IMG/VR virus record: IMGVR_UViG_3300024339_000032
Location: 1 to 46,009 of that record
DNA from: a virus
Strand: one strand, 5' to 3'
DNA: 46,009 nt
This document shows, one piece after another, positions 6,791-14,893 of this stretch (its first letter is position 1; every line of letters begins with the position of its first letter). Under the pieces are notes generated by a model. It worked only from the letters and a program-made list of their open reading frames with translations. It ran no database searches and had not been told where the DNA came from. Made by a program: the position numbers and the translations under genes.

Positions 6791-8155
6791 TTAATGAACT
6801 TTAATATAAACAGAAGAGAGATCTGTTGATGATCTAGCATACCTTATCATACCTTTAATTATATCATCTTTATCAGATCTTTTAGATGTTCCGTTTAAAA
6901 TATCAATGAACTTCAATCCTAAAAACTTACTATAACGGAAGGAGTGTGCTTTTTGAGGATTTGACATCTTCCCAGAAGTAGCTTTAAGGATAAAATCTTC
7001 TAGTGACATAGATTGTTCATCGGAATATTTCTCATACAGTCTATGAAACTCTTTCCAGAACACGTTATTAGGTTCCTTAGCTGCTTTTGATACTCGTTTA
7101 CTATCAGGGAGAATTCTATGCTTCAATCTTCTTAGGAGCATGTTAATCGGGCCTAAACTCATCTTACCCCCACTAGCTAACTTCTCTTTAATCTCAGCCT
7201 GCCATCCCGTAATCTTACCAAATGCTCTCAATTGAATTGTAGTATTTTTATCTGAGAATAGATACACATCAATTGAATTAAAAAAATCATTTCGTTTAGA
7301 TGAAGTTATAAATGAAGAGAATTTATCATCAACAACTTCAACTTCTATATTATAAGCATCTATAGCTACCGATCCCCCAATCTTCTTTAAGGATATACCG
7401 ACTAAATCTCTACTCTGGAATAACCGTTTAATCAATAGATTATAATCATCAATAGATCCACTTCCTCTATTAATCTGCTTCTCCCCTTCAGATGTTACGA
7501 ACCAGACATCCCCTGGATTCCATTTATCTGGATTCAAGTCTGTTCCCAATTCCTTTTTCATTAAATCAGTTTTATTTTGGTATATCTTCTTCATGAATTT
7601 AGATCCACGATGCATTGTATACTTGTGATTACCTAGATAGTTGTATATTTTATTCGCTGCTAATATAGTCCCATCAATCCAATCTTGTTGATTAACGTTT
7701 AAGAGATTATCAAACTGCTCATCCACATCAATGTACTTTGCCGCAGATTTTAAATTATCTGAGAGGAGGTGGAGTGTTGATATATTCCCTTTAACTACAT
7801 TAAACGCTAAAGAACAGTACAAACATTGAAGTGATTCCATCAATCTAGTTGACGCTGCCCCTCCTCCTGATCCCTTGCCCCCTCCAAGTTCTGGGATTTT
7901 GAAGAAGTGCCCAATTGTATGAGGACCGTCCGTTGTATCAATAGATGCAGGAATGGACGAAGGATCATCAGATAACACTGATAATACCGCTTTATCTATA
8001 ACAACCTTCTTAGATCCATGTTTATCTACTAATTCAAATTCAAATCCTTGAGAAATCAACTCTTTAAACTTCTCAAATCTAATTGGATTATCCGAGAAAT
8101 TCGATCTACTTAGAGACGCTTTTCCTTCAAAGATGTATTGGGTAAATGTTTTCAT
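6791..8155 (-). CDS. Tagged internal protein, possible PD-(D/E)XK nuclease
   Basis: I start at ATG 8155, exactly 5 nt after a late box, giving 454 residues beginning MKTFTQYIFE. A glycine-rich loop (LGGGKGSGGGAASTRL) lies near residues 83-98. Around residues 213-256 it reads PGDVWFV then LVGISLKKIG; D...SxK arrangements like this occur in PD-(D/E)XK nucleases (I recall restriction enzymes with PxDI and SLK), so a DNA-cutting role is possible but unproven. The rest is basic and helical. It follows the unknown tagged gene closely, with the promoter overlapping that gene's stop. I infer that gp21 removes the tag after E10 inside the prohead. Confidence 0.55.
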   Translation of the reverse strand: MKTFTQYIFEGKASLSRSNFSDNPIRFEKFKELISQGFEFELVDKHGSKKVVIDKAVLSVLSDDPSSIPASIDTTDGPHTIGHFFKIPELGGGKGSGGGAASTRLMESLQCLYCSLAFNVVKGNISTLHLLSDNLKSAAKYIDVDEQFDNLLNVNQQDWIDGTILAANKIYNYLGNHKYTMHRGSKFMKKIYQNKTDLMKKELGTDLNPDKWNPGDVWFVTSEGEKQINRGSGSIDDYNLLIKRLFQSRDLVGISLKKIGGSVAIDAYNIEVEVVDDKFSSFITSSKRNDFFNSIDVYLFSDKNTTIQLRAFGKITGWQAEIKEKLASGGKMSLGPINMLLRRLKHRILPDSKRVSKAAKEPNNVFWKEFHRLYEKYSDEQSMSLEDFILKATSGKMSNPQKAHSFRYSKFLGLKFIDILNGTSKRSDKDDIIKGMIRYARSSTDLSSVYIKVH

Positions 8156-8159
8156 ATTA

Positions 8160-9113
8160 TTATTTATCAATCTCATTGTATATCAGTTCAATGACTTTAA
8201 AACTCTTCTTATCTAAGAATATTGCCTGCATTGGTTCTGAAGAGTGTATAATTCCCTTTCCATCTTTATCAGCGAAACCCGCATAACCTAAGGATCGTAA
8301 TACACTATTCCATTTTCTTGAAGTCTTATTTCCAATTTTGACACCTCTTGGTTTAAACTGTCCTCCAGTAGCAAGCTTCTCAGCAAGCTTCATAGTAACA
8401 TACCAAAATATTCCAATAGGCGATTTAAAACGAGCGTTTTGTGCTCCCTGCTTCTCTATAAATGATATACTATTAGCAATGAACATATCATTGTGTTTTT
8501 TAAGCTCAACTTCAACTTGTGTATAATCTTTATCAAGGGATTGAAATGCATTTACCTTCAACTTAAACTCATCCCAGCTAATAACTCCAATCTTAATAAC
8601 ATCATAAACATTTTCAATCATAGATCCAAATACAAGATGCTTAGAATCTTGATTAGAGTTAATACCTATAATAGCTCGGGTTATCTTTTTAGCTGAGAAT
8701 AGTATAGCGTCTTTAGTTACAGAGGCCATCGATTCCTTTTCATATAAATCTCTCAACTTCATCATATCTCGATCATAATCACTCGATAAGTAATCCTGAT
8801 TCATGTTTTTTATAAATTTAGTCCCAGTTTGCTTCAACACCCATATATGTTTATATTGACCTGCAAACGGTACTACAATTCGTTTATGTTTATGATCAAA
8901 TCCCTTCCAAATCTCTTTTAAAGGGTAAGTGTATATAGATAAGGGAGTATTGTAATCAGACGCTGGATTAATCCCAATCTTTCGTTTTGAGGTAAAACTG
9001 ATATACATATCAGAATCATCTTTATACTTTAATAGAGCATCATATGCTGATATTCTAGGATTCTGATCTGGATTCCGTCTCCGCTCACTGATATACATCT
9101 CAAATGTTTTCAT
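8160..9113 (-). CDS. Tagged internal protein, function unknown
   Basis: The start at ATG 9113 (MKTFEMYISE, 317 residues) follows GGAGAGTGTATCAA and puts the tag at the N terminus; the open frame extends 23 codons further but without the tag. Notable motifs are DMYISFTSKRKIGINPASDYNTPLSIYTYPL near residues 31-61 and YAGFADKDGKGIIHSSEPMQAIFL near the end. The latter loosely recalls the C-terminal half of some phage ADP-ribosyltransferase-like domains (T4 injects the ADP-ribosyltransferase Alt), but I see no clear catalytic set, so this is only a hint. Cleavage is predicted after ISE. The stop codon is overlapped by the next gene's late promoter. Confidence 0.55.
   Translation of the reverse strand: MKTFEMYISERRRNPDQNPRISAYDALLKYKDDSDMYISFTSKRKIGINPASDYNTPLSIYTYPLKEIWKGFDHKHKRIVVPFAGQYKHIWVLKQTGTKFIKNMNQDYLSSDYDRDMMKLRDLYEKESMASVTKDAILFSAKKITRAIIGINSNQDSKHLVFGSMIENVYDVIKIGVISWDEFKLKVNAFQSLDKDYTQVEVELKKHNDMFIANSISFIEKQGAQNARFKSPIGIFWYVTMKLAEKLATGGQFKPRGVKIGNKTSRKWNSVLRSLGYAGFADKDGKGIIHSSEPMQAIFLDKKSFKVIELIYNEIDK
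8161..8168 (-). promoter_or_regulatory. Late promoter, predicted leaderless
   Basis: The minus strand reads GATAAATA-ATAAT-ATG, with 5 nt to ATG 8155. The box overlaps the last codons of the upstream gene (GAT AAA TAA). Confidence 0.75.
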
Positions 9114-9179
9114 TTGATACACTCTCCAATAACTGTAGTTTCCGTTTGTATACTGTTCACGTCCATCGCAACATCCCAT

Positions 9180-9215
9180 CAAGATTTAGGATTTTACTAT
9201 TACGAGGATGTTTAG
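9180..9215 (+). pseudogene. Scar: last 12 codons of a GIY-YIG homing endonuclease
   Basis: The plus strand reads QDLGFYYYEDV-stop, the same ending as cassettes 1 and 4 (DLGFYYYEDV). The stop codon overlaps the stop of the minus AAA+ gene, exactly as intact cassettes abut their downstream neighbour. No GIY-YIG domain, repeats, promoter or hairpin remain between here and ATG 9113. It is the footprint of a lost cassette. Confidence 0.75.
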
Positions 9216-10630
9216 ACGTACTGTGAAACAAGTCTTTCCCAATCATTGATTCCTGCCTTTTTAATAGCCATAGCAGCCTCAACAGCTCTCATAGTTAGAG
9301 TCGAAGAGTTTTCTGATAACGCATCCACAATAGCAAACTTCTCCTCATCTGATACATCTAAATGAATAACTTTAAGGATTGATTTGATTCGGAGGATTAC
9401 ACTCTCTCTTGTTAAGTTTACATCAATAAACAGTGATCTTGATTGAATAGCAGAGTCAATCTTATTAGGAGGGAGATTACTAATAAATATAACTCTAGAC
9501 GTGAAGATAAACTCTGATGGAAGTTTAACAGCAGAAAGTGAATCAGGATCCAATAACTCTCCATCAACCTTCATCTCATATTCCAATCTCTCTTCTGGAG
9601 TTAGATTTTGAACAGGGAACGTCGCTTTACTAGTCCACGATAATTTTCTCTTCTCATAAGTATCTAAAGCAGATTTGAGGATGTTAACTGCATCAGCATC
9701 CTTCCACACACTATCAGAGTCATCAAATACTATAGTCATATCAGTTCTATTTTGATATAGAGCATTATATAAACCAAAGACTGATAACTTAGCCCCTTTA
9801 TAATGTCTCCATCTCGCGTTTGGACCGTCAGGAGATCCAAACATAGATTCTAGAGTTTTTTCGATGTGATACGTTTTACCAATTCCAGCCATCCCAGCCA
9901 CAATCATACTATTCTGAGCACCTGATGCAACCACTTTAGCTAAATCCTCAATATCATTAAATACTAAATCGGGATCAGCATACTTACGATCTGCTAATAT
10001 TTTATCAGCTTTTTTCATATTAACTTTAACGCTATTAACTTCTGATGAGCTTATCTTCTTATATCCTCTAAACTCATCATTATCCCAATCACCAGATTTA
10101 TTCAATCGGGATTTGAGACTATGCTGTGTTAATGCTACAGCATCCTCTGCTTCCCACCCTTTAGATAATGCGTAGAGGAATAATTTTGACCCTGATTTAA
10201 CTTGAGTCGCTGCTTCATCTAAACTCTCTTTAATAGGATAATTACCTTTAATAACATAAAGAAGTACATCATTCACTACATCTATGATATTATAATGAGG
10301 GTATGCTATAGCTGATCGAGAAGGCTTCGACCAATCCATCCCCGCTTCCCAGAAATCAAAAGTATTAAGCTCATTACTCTTATTCTCGAAACCCTTACCT
10401 TTGCTAACTCCTATACGAAGCATCTGACCTTTTTCATTCATATATAAGGCACCAGATCCTTTTATACCATCAGCTTTCTTAAATTGCACATCAAGGAAGA
10501 TGGATCCCTCAAGTCTCTTAAACTCACTTCCAACTTTTTTACTAGCTAGAGATGCTAGTAAAGTTAACACTGAGTTAATACGTTTAGAGCTGAATTTAAC
10601 CTCATCCAAATGATCTAAGAAACTTTTCAT
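9212..10630 (-). CDS. AAA+ ATPase with capsid-targeting-like tag
   Basis: The protein has 472 residues and begins MKSFLDHLDE, with a cleavage-type LDE at 8-10. The AAA+ core lies in the C-terminal half: Walker A GMAGIGKT (about 246-253), Walker B TIVFDDSD (about 298-305), sensor 1 VIFISN and an arginine in IQSRSLFIDV. The N-terminal 200 residues have no recognised fold. AAA+ proteins remodel proteins or DNA using ATP; the target here is unknown. The start overlaps the previous stop by 4 nt. The tag predicts packaging in the prohead; an ATPase among injected proteins would be unusual. Alternative: a cytoplasmic assembly factor. Confidence 0.75.
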   Translation of the reverse strand: MKSFLDHLDEVKFSSKRINSVLTLLASLASKKVGSEFKRLEGSIFLDVQFKKADGIKGSGALYMNEKGQMLRIGVSKGKGFENKSNELNTFDFWEAGMDWSKPSRSAIAYPHYNIIDVVNDVLLYVIKGNYPIKESLDEAATQVKSGSKLFLYALSKGWEAEDAVALTQHSLKSRLNKSGDWDNDEFRGYKKISSSEVNSVKVNMKKADKILADRKYADPDLVFNDIEDLAKVVASGAQNSMIVAGMAGIGKTYHIEKTLESMFGSPDGPNARWRHYKGAKLSVFGLYNALYQNRTDMTIVFDDSDSVWKDADAVNILKSALDTYEKRKLSWTSKATFPVQNLTPEERLEYEMKVDGELLDPDSLSAVKLPSEFIFTSRVIFISNLPPNKIDSAIQSRSLFIDVNLTRESVILRIKSILKVIHLDVSDEEKFAIVDALSENSSTLTMRAVEAAMAIKKAGINDWERLVSQYV

Positions 10631-10842
10631 GTTACACTCTTTAATTTAGTTAGTGTTTGAGATATCAAAGAAATTCCATGTAAAATCACATCAGAATCTT
10701 GTCCATAATCAACGTTATTACCAGATGATAATTTACGGATTATTGATGATTTTCTTGAGTATAATTTAACGAATCTCTCTAATGTCCGGATATCATCTGA
10801 TATCGTTTTAGATATCAATCTATTTTTATGTTCTTCATTCAT
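10627..10842 (-). CDS. Small helical protein, 71 residues, leaderless start
   Basis: The sequence MNEEHKNRLISKTISDDIRTLERFVKLYSRKSSII is all-helical, with heptad-like hydrophobic spacing. The open frame extends 13 codons upstream, but ATG 10842 is chosen because the late box at 10848-10855 ends 5 nt before it and no ribosome site precedes either start. It overlaps the AAA+ gene start by 4 nt and may be its partner. No family recognised. Confidence 0.55.
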   Translation of the reverse strand: MNEEHKNRLISKTISDDIRTLERFVKLYSRKSSIIRKLSSGNNVDYGQDSDVILHGISLISQTLTKLKSVT

Positions 10843-10847
10843 CTCAT

Positions 10848-10855
10848 TATTTATC
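10848..10855 (-). promoter_or_regulatory. Late promoter, predicted leaderless
   Basis: The minus strand reads GATAAATA-ATGAG-ATG. It lies directly downstream of the gp41 C-half stop and separates late tagged genes from replication genes. Confidence 0.72.
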
Positions 10856-10858
10856 AGT

Positions 10859-11410
10859 TCAATTAACAACGATACTATCAAATTTACTAACTCTAGAGTT
10901 AAATGTAGGTTTATTAGACATCAAATCTTGAGTTTGGGGTGATACTGAATAGTTAGTAGATATATCATCAACATCAGAGAATGTCATTCGAGGGAAATCA
11001 ACATTCACCATAAATGATTTTTTATCCTCAGTATACCTATTTTTAATAGTTTTGAATTTAATTTGACCCATCTCAGATAACTCATCATTAGTCGTTAATG
11101 AAATGAGGAAATCGAGAGTGGCAGCAAGTCCAAATGAATTTTTCGTTAATATGCCATTACAATAGAAAAGATGATCTCCAGTAACTGAAATATCCACAGT
11201 ATCCTTAACTCCCACCTCTTCAATAGCAACTATCTCATCATTATAATCTATTTTAGAGTCAGATAATAACATTCTATCCAAATGCTCTTGACCCATAGAT
11301 ATAAACACTTCAGTGAGGTTTAATAAATCAGTACCAGCGTGTACCAATCCACCTTGTATATATTTTTGCGCTTTTTCATAACAATCCTGCTCAAACTCTT
11401 TTTGTGTCAT
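10859..11410 (-). CDS. 41: Replicative DNA helicase gp41, C-terminal part fused to split-intein C fragment
   Basis: The protein has 183 residues. About residues 50-91 (IDYNDEIVAIEEVGVKD...GDHLFYCNGILTKN) form an intein C fragment very like those of known gp41 split inteins. S92 is the +1 residue and residues 92-183 (SFGLAATLDF...) complete the T4 gp41-like helicase. Joined to the N part this gives 364 + 92 = 456 residues, close to T4 gp41 (475). The penultimate residue before Asn is Lys, not the usual His. The first 46 residues (MTQKEFEQDCYEKAQ...) precede the C fragment and would be removed with the intein; their role is unknown. ATG 11410 has GGAGATTGGA upstream; an internal start at M47 is possible. 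Confidence 0.9.
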   Translation of the reverse strand: MTQKEFEQDCYEKAQKYIQGGLVHAGTDLLNLTEVFISMGQEHLDRMLLSDSKIDYNDEIVAIEEVGVKDTVDISVTGDHLFYCNGILTKNSFGLAATLDFLISLTTNDELSEMGQIKFKTIKNRYTEDKKSFMVNVDFPRMTFSDVDDISTNYSVSPQTQDLMSNKPTFNSRVSKFDSIVVN

Positions 11411-11463
11411 TCCAATCTCCGTTTCTGGTAATCCTATCTTTATATAACCACATCAACAACAGA

Positions 11464-12822
11464 TCATTTAGTATTCAATCTATCCCCAACACACAACCCT
11501 AAATCTATCGATTTACGACCACTCTTAGTAGGGAAAACGTGTTGCTTAGATACAATGATAGTTTTCCCCGATTTTAATGTGATCTTAACACAATCTTTAG
11601 GTTTCACGTGATGAGTAGTCACCACAGTCTTATACATCTCATTATCTAAAATCTTATCACCAATTTCAACATCTTTAATAGCAATGAAATCACCATTAAC
11701 TAACTCAACCTGCTCTTCTACGTATATACATTCAGCAATACTTGTCATATCAGGATCAGAATCGTTAAATGCACCACGATTCGTTTGAGCTGCTGTCCAT
11801 ATTGGAACATTACATTCAATCGCTAATCCCCGCAACTCTTCTGCGACTGCTTTAACGAAATGATAACTATTCTCCGACACTCCACTATATCTAGTAGAAG
11901 AGCAGATCGCTAGATAATCAATTAAAAGAATATCCGGAGTAAAATCCTTCTTTATTTTCAATTCCTTTAACAACCCTCTAAACGTTGCTGCAGATGCTGC
12001 ACCTGTAGGGTATTCCTTTACAATAAGATTACCTTTCACATTACTCATAGCATTCTTAAATTTTGTGGTGTACATATCTCTATCAAGATGTTCCAACTCA
12101 TCCATTGGGGTTTTTAGAATATTAGCATCAATACGTTCAGCAATACGTTCCTCAGCCATCTCCATCGTAATATACAACACATTTTTATGTTGTTTTAAAT
12201 AAGATGCCGCTAATGAACATAAAAATACTGTTTTCCCCACGTTTGTACCCGCCATAGCACAGTTTAACGTTTTTTTAGGTGCTCCCCCTTTCATTGCCAC
12301 ATTCAATCGGCTTAGATCACACGGTATACGTTCCTCTACGTTATGATAAAAATCATATCGTTCTTCAATATCATCCAAATAATCATGACCAACATGATCA
12401 TCTAAAGATACAGATAACGCATCACTCAGTATATCAGGGAGGGATGTATTAGGCTTTTCATTATCATCAATAATAGAGATACTTTCCATTACAGCATTAT
12501 ATACACTCTTATCTTTGATAAACTGATCTGTTGCATCTATAAGCCAATCATTATCATGAGATTCTTCAGATAAATTTTCCAATACATCAATCACATTAAT
12601 ATATTGCTGCTCATTAAGATCATCTCGAGAATCAATATTAATAGCAAGAGCATCTTTACTAGGAGCATTGCCATATTTAATTGTATATTTTATAATCTCT
12701 TCTAGAACCACTCTCTCTGCTGCATCATGAAAATATTCTGGTCTAATATGTGCGATCACTCTTTGAAGATAATCAACGTTAGTCAATAACTCAGATATTA
12801 TAACATTTTCAGTTGTGATCAT
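11464..12822 (-). CDS. 41: Replicative DNA helicase gp41, N-terminal part fused to split-intein N fragment
   Basis: The protein has 452 residues. Residues 1-364 are the DnaB/gp41-type hexameric helicase: Walker A GTNVGKT (192-198), Walker B DILLIDYL (297-304) and AAQTNRG. The extein ends SIAE, and C365 starts an 88-residue intein N fragment (CIYVEEQVELVNG...VSKQHVFPTKSG...GLCVGDRLNTK) with the block B histidine and the GLxVGDxL ending of gp41-type split inteins. A stop follows, so the helicase exists only after trans-splicing with 10859-11410. It unwinds DNA ahead of gp43. The two halves are separated by only 53 nt with no endonuclease gene between. No strong promoter is visible in front; it probably belongs to the UvsX-C transcript. 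Confidence 0.93.
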   Translation of the reverse strand: MITTENVIISELLTNVDYLQRVIAHIRPEYFHDAAERVVLEEIIKYTIKYGNAPSKDALAINIDSRDDLNEQQYINVIDVLENLSEESHDNDWLIDATDQFIKDKSVYNAVMESISIIDDNEKPNTSLPDILSDALSVSLDDHVGHDYLDDIEERYDFYHNVEERIPCDLSRLNVAMKGGAPKKTLNCAMAGTNVGKTVFLCSLAASYLKQHKNVLYITMEMAEERIAERIDANILKTPMDELEHLDRDMYTTKFKNAMSNVKGNLIVKEYPTGAASAATFRGLLKELKIKKDFTPDILLIDYLAICSSTRYSGVSENSYHFVKAVAEELRGLAIECNVPIWTAAQTNRGAFNDSDPDMTSIAECIYVEEQVELVNGDFIAIKDVEIGDKILDNEMYKTVVTTHHVKPKDCVKITLKSGKTIIVSKQHVFPTKSGRKSIDLGLCVGDRLNTK

Positions 12823-12843
12823 ATATACAGTATACCCTATACT

Positions 12844-13158
12844 TTAATGTTTGTATTCTTTACGATTGATTAACTCTTTCTCTTTCTCTTTATATACATT
12901 ATTATATTGTTTCAGAATATCTTCTGATGGAGGAGCCATAACAATAACATGAGATAGAGCGATAGAAAAAACATGTCCTTCAGTAACATAAGGTAAGAAT
13001 GGATGAACAGCTACACCAATACCCCCTTGTTCCATAGGTACTTGGTGTAGAGCTATCACATCCCGTATTTCAATAACAGATTCATTAGTACCTGCATCTA
13101 CAACATTTGCTACAATATCATCCCCTGACAACAACTTCATTACTACAATTTTACTCAT
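12844..13158 (-). CDS. Small conserved protein, possible Sm-like fold
   Basis: I start at ATG 13158 (MSKIVVMKLLSGDDIVANV, 104 residues): GGAG lies upstream and the start overlaps the previous stop. The beginning, KLLSGDDIVANVVD...VIEIRDVIAL, resembles the beta-rich Sm-like small proteins seen in T4-like phages; the end is charged (YKEKEKELINRKEY). An RNA-binding role is only a suggestion. It lies between uvsX-C and gp41-N in a tightly overlapping set and is probably expressed early. Confidence 0.6.
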   Translation of the reverse strand: MSKIVVMKLLSGDDIVANVVDAGTNESVIEIRDVIALHQVPMEQGGIGVAVHPFLPYVTEGHVFSIALSHVIVMAPPSEDILKQYNNVYKEKEKELINRKEYKH

Positions 13159-13375
13159 GTTCATCAATCTCCATTGCTTGTTTAAATACATCTGTTATAA
13201 ATCTTGATATAGCTCCATCAACTTCATCTTTATCATAATCATTAACAGGAACGTCATTTTTATACACTACAATATCAAGTACCACCTCTCCATCTTCCGA
13301 AATCTCAACAGAATCAGGATTAAATTGTATATGATATCCAGATTCTGTAACTAAATTAACTTGATCATTATTCAT
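13151..13375 (-). CDS. Small acidic protein, 74 residues
   Basis: The sequence (MNNDQVNLVTESGYHIQFNPDSVEISEDGEVVLDIVVYK...) is acidic with alternating beta-type segments. It overlaps both neighbours by 8 nt, which supports coupled translation in the uvsX-C to gp41-N unit. I do not recognise it. Confidence 0.55.
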   Translation of the reverse strand: MNNDQVNLVTESGYHIQFNPDSVEISEDGEVVLDIVVYKNDVPVNDYDKDEVDGAISRFITDVFKQAMEIDEHE

Positions 13376-13652
13376 CTGCTATCTCCATCATTGACTTTAA
13401 CATTAACATTGGCTCTCCTTTATTATAATATGTACCGTATATAGATGGGTCATCCCTAGATAAAGCATGTGCATAAAATATAATACCATGGTGATCTATA
13501 ACATCATCAAGACTAACATCAACTAGATCATTCTCATTTATAAATACAATAGCATCTTGGGTGAAGATACCCTTCATATCAGAATATCTATCAACTCCAT
13601 GTTGATCTACACACAACTTATATCTTTTAAGATCTACATCAAGCTCACTCAT
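13368..13652 (-). CDS. Hypothetical protein, 94 residues
   Basis: I start at ATG 13652 (MSELDVDLKRYKLCVDQHG): this ATG overlaps the uvsX stop (ATGAGTGA), while the longer frame would run inside uvsX-C. The protein is acidic, with VFINENDLVDVSLDDVIDHHGIIFYAHAL in the middle. No family recognised. It is the first of three small genes between the two split replication genes. Confidence 0.55.
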   Translation of the reverse strand: MSELDVDLKRYKLCVDQHGVDRYSDMKGIFTQDAIVFINENDLVDVSLDDVIDHHGIIFYAHALSRDDPSIYGTYYNKGEPMLMLKSMMEIADE

Positions 13653-14859
13653 CCATATCACCTTCCATAGGAGAGCTACCCACTTCATAAGAACGTGTAA
13701 TAGCTGTTTTAAATTCATCACTCAACAATAATGGATCCCAAAACTCAGCACACGATGAATCTCCCGCTCTCCAGTTCTTATCACCCTCAATCATGGGTCT
13801 AGTATACCATCCATTCTTAGGTGAGGTAACATACTCCAACTGTCTAGCAATCTCAAGCAATCCTGAATACTTATCAATACCACCTTCCCATGATACTGTT
13901 ATAGGTAACTTAGACTTCTCCCTAACATATCGACTTTTCTCAATGTTCATGATAAAATCATAACCCTTAACCTCAGTACCCTTCTTATTCTGACGTCTTC
14001 CCATGATGAAGATTGTGTCAGCTGAGAGGTACACACCCTGCCCTCCTCCAACGATAGCTTTAGGATATAAACCAATCTCATTATATACATGATTAACAGC
14101 AATCATAGGAATATCCTTCATTGTTAGATAAGGAGTAACCATACGGAATAACGATTTCAACATCTTAGCTCTTGACATATCAGCAACTGATTTTCCATCA
14201 ATAGCATCATCCATTTCCTTCTTACTGGATAGATTACCGATACTATCAATAAAGATTATAACCTTATCATCTTTGCTGATAGCTTCTAACTGTTGCATGA
14301 TATCAAACTTCAACTCCTCAATATTCTTGACTGGAAGATGTATAACTCTATCAACATCTACATCATTAGATGTGAAGTAATTCTCAGGCATACCGAATTC
14401 TGAATCGTAAAATAAACATACAGCATCTTTATGCTTACCCATATAAGCAGAAACGAATTGTAAAGAAACTAAACTATTATGATGAATTAATCCATGACTA
14501 TCATCATTAGTATACCAATGTGGATCTGATATAGCTATATCATACACTTCTTGATCTTTCTTGAAATTGTCAACAGATGTGACTAGTAAATTTCCATGTA
14601 ATGATTTTAATTGATCACCTGGGACTAAATCTTCTGTAACAACAGCATTACCGATTGAATTCATAAAAGCATGCCGATCACCAACAGTCATCTTAATAGC
14701 ACCATCTGAGATATCGATATCATATGTATCAGATTGTTTCTTATTGATACCTATAACCTTTGTAAATTCTCCGTTATGATCCTTAACATGATATTCTATC
14801 ATCTGATCTTTTTCAATCAACTCATACAACTCTTTATACGTTAATTTTAACCGCTTCAT
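13645..14859 (-). CDS. uvsX: RecA-like recombinase UvsX, C-terminal part with large split-intein C fragment
   Basis: The protein has 404 residues. Residues 1-128 form most of an intein: block B-like TVGDRHAF (58-65), VPGDQLKS (79-86) and the terminal HWYT...GLIHHN, with the canonical HN. S129 is the +1 residue. From 129 it is T4 UvsX: DAVCLFYDSEFG, VIFIDSIGNL (Walker B), MPMIAVNHVY-type strand and GGGQG. Spliced onto the 65 residues of 15887-16126 it restores the P-loop as GPSKHFKS and gives 341 residues (T4 has 391; the acidic tail is shorter). UvsX forms filaments on ssDNA and drives strand exchange. It has its own consensus early promoter (14894-14922) and a ribosome site GGAGAAAGTG before ATG 14859. 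Confidence 0.93.
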   Translation of the reverse strand: MKRLKLTYKELYELIEKDQMIEYHVKDHNGEFTKVIGINKKQSDTYDIDISDGAIKMTVGDRHAFMNSIGNAVVTEDLVPGDQLKSLHGNLLVTSVDNFKKDQEVYDIAISDPHWYTNDDSHGLIHHNSLVSLQFVSAYMGKHKDAVCLFYDSEFGMPENYFTSNDVDVDRVIHLPVKNIEELKFDIMQQLEAISKDDKVIIFIDSIGNLSSKKEMDDAIDGKSVADMSRAKMLKSLFRMVTPYLTMKDIPMIAVNHVYNEIGLYPKAIVGGGQGVYLSADTIFIMGRRQNKKGTEVKGYDFIMNIEKSRYVREKSKLPITVSWEGGIDKYSGLLEIARQLEYVTSPKNGWYTRPMIEGDKNWRAGDSSCAEFWDPLLLSDEFKTAITRSYEVGSSPMEGDMDE

Positions 14860-14893
14860 TCACTTTCTCCATAATATCATTAACATTAATATA

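Noticed and set aside
9114-9182. Upstream start for the 8160-9113 gene
   Set aside because: It would hide the N-terminal tag, lacks a good ribosome site and overlaps the cassette scar.
12825-12850. Early promoter directly before gp41-N (TATACT near 12830)
   Set aside because: No acceptable -35 at 17 nt and no GTGG-type spacer end.
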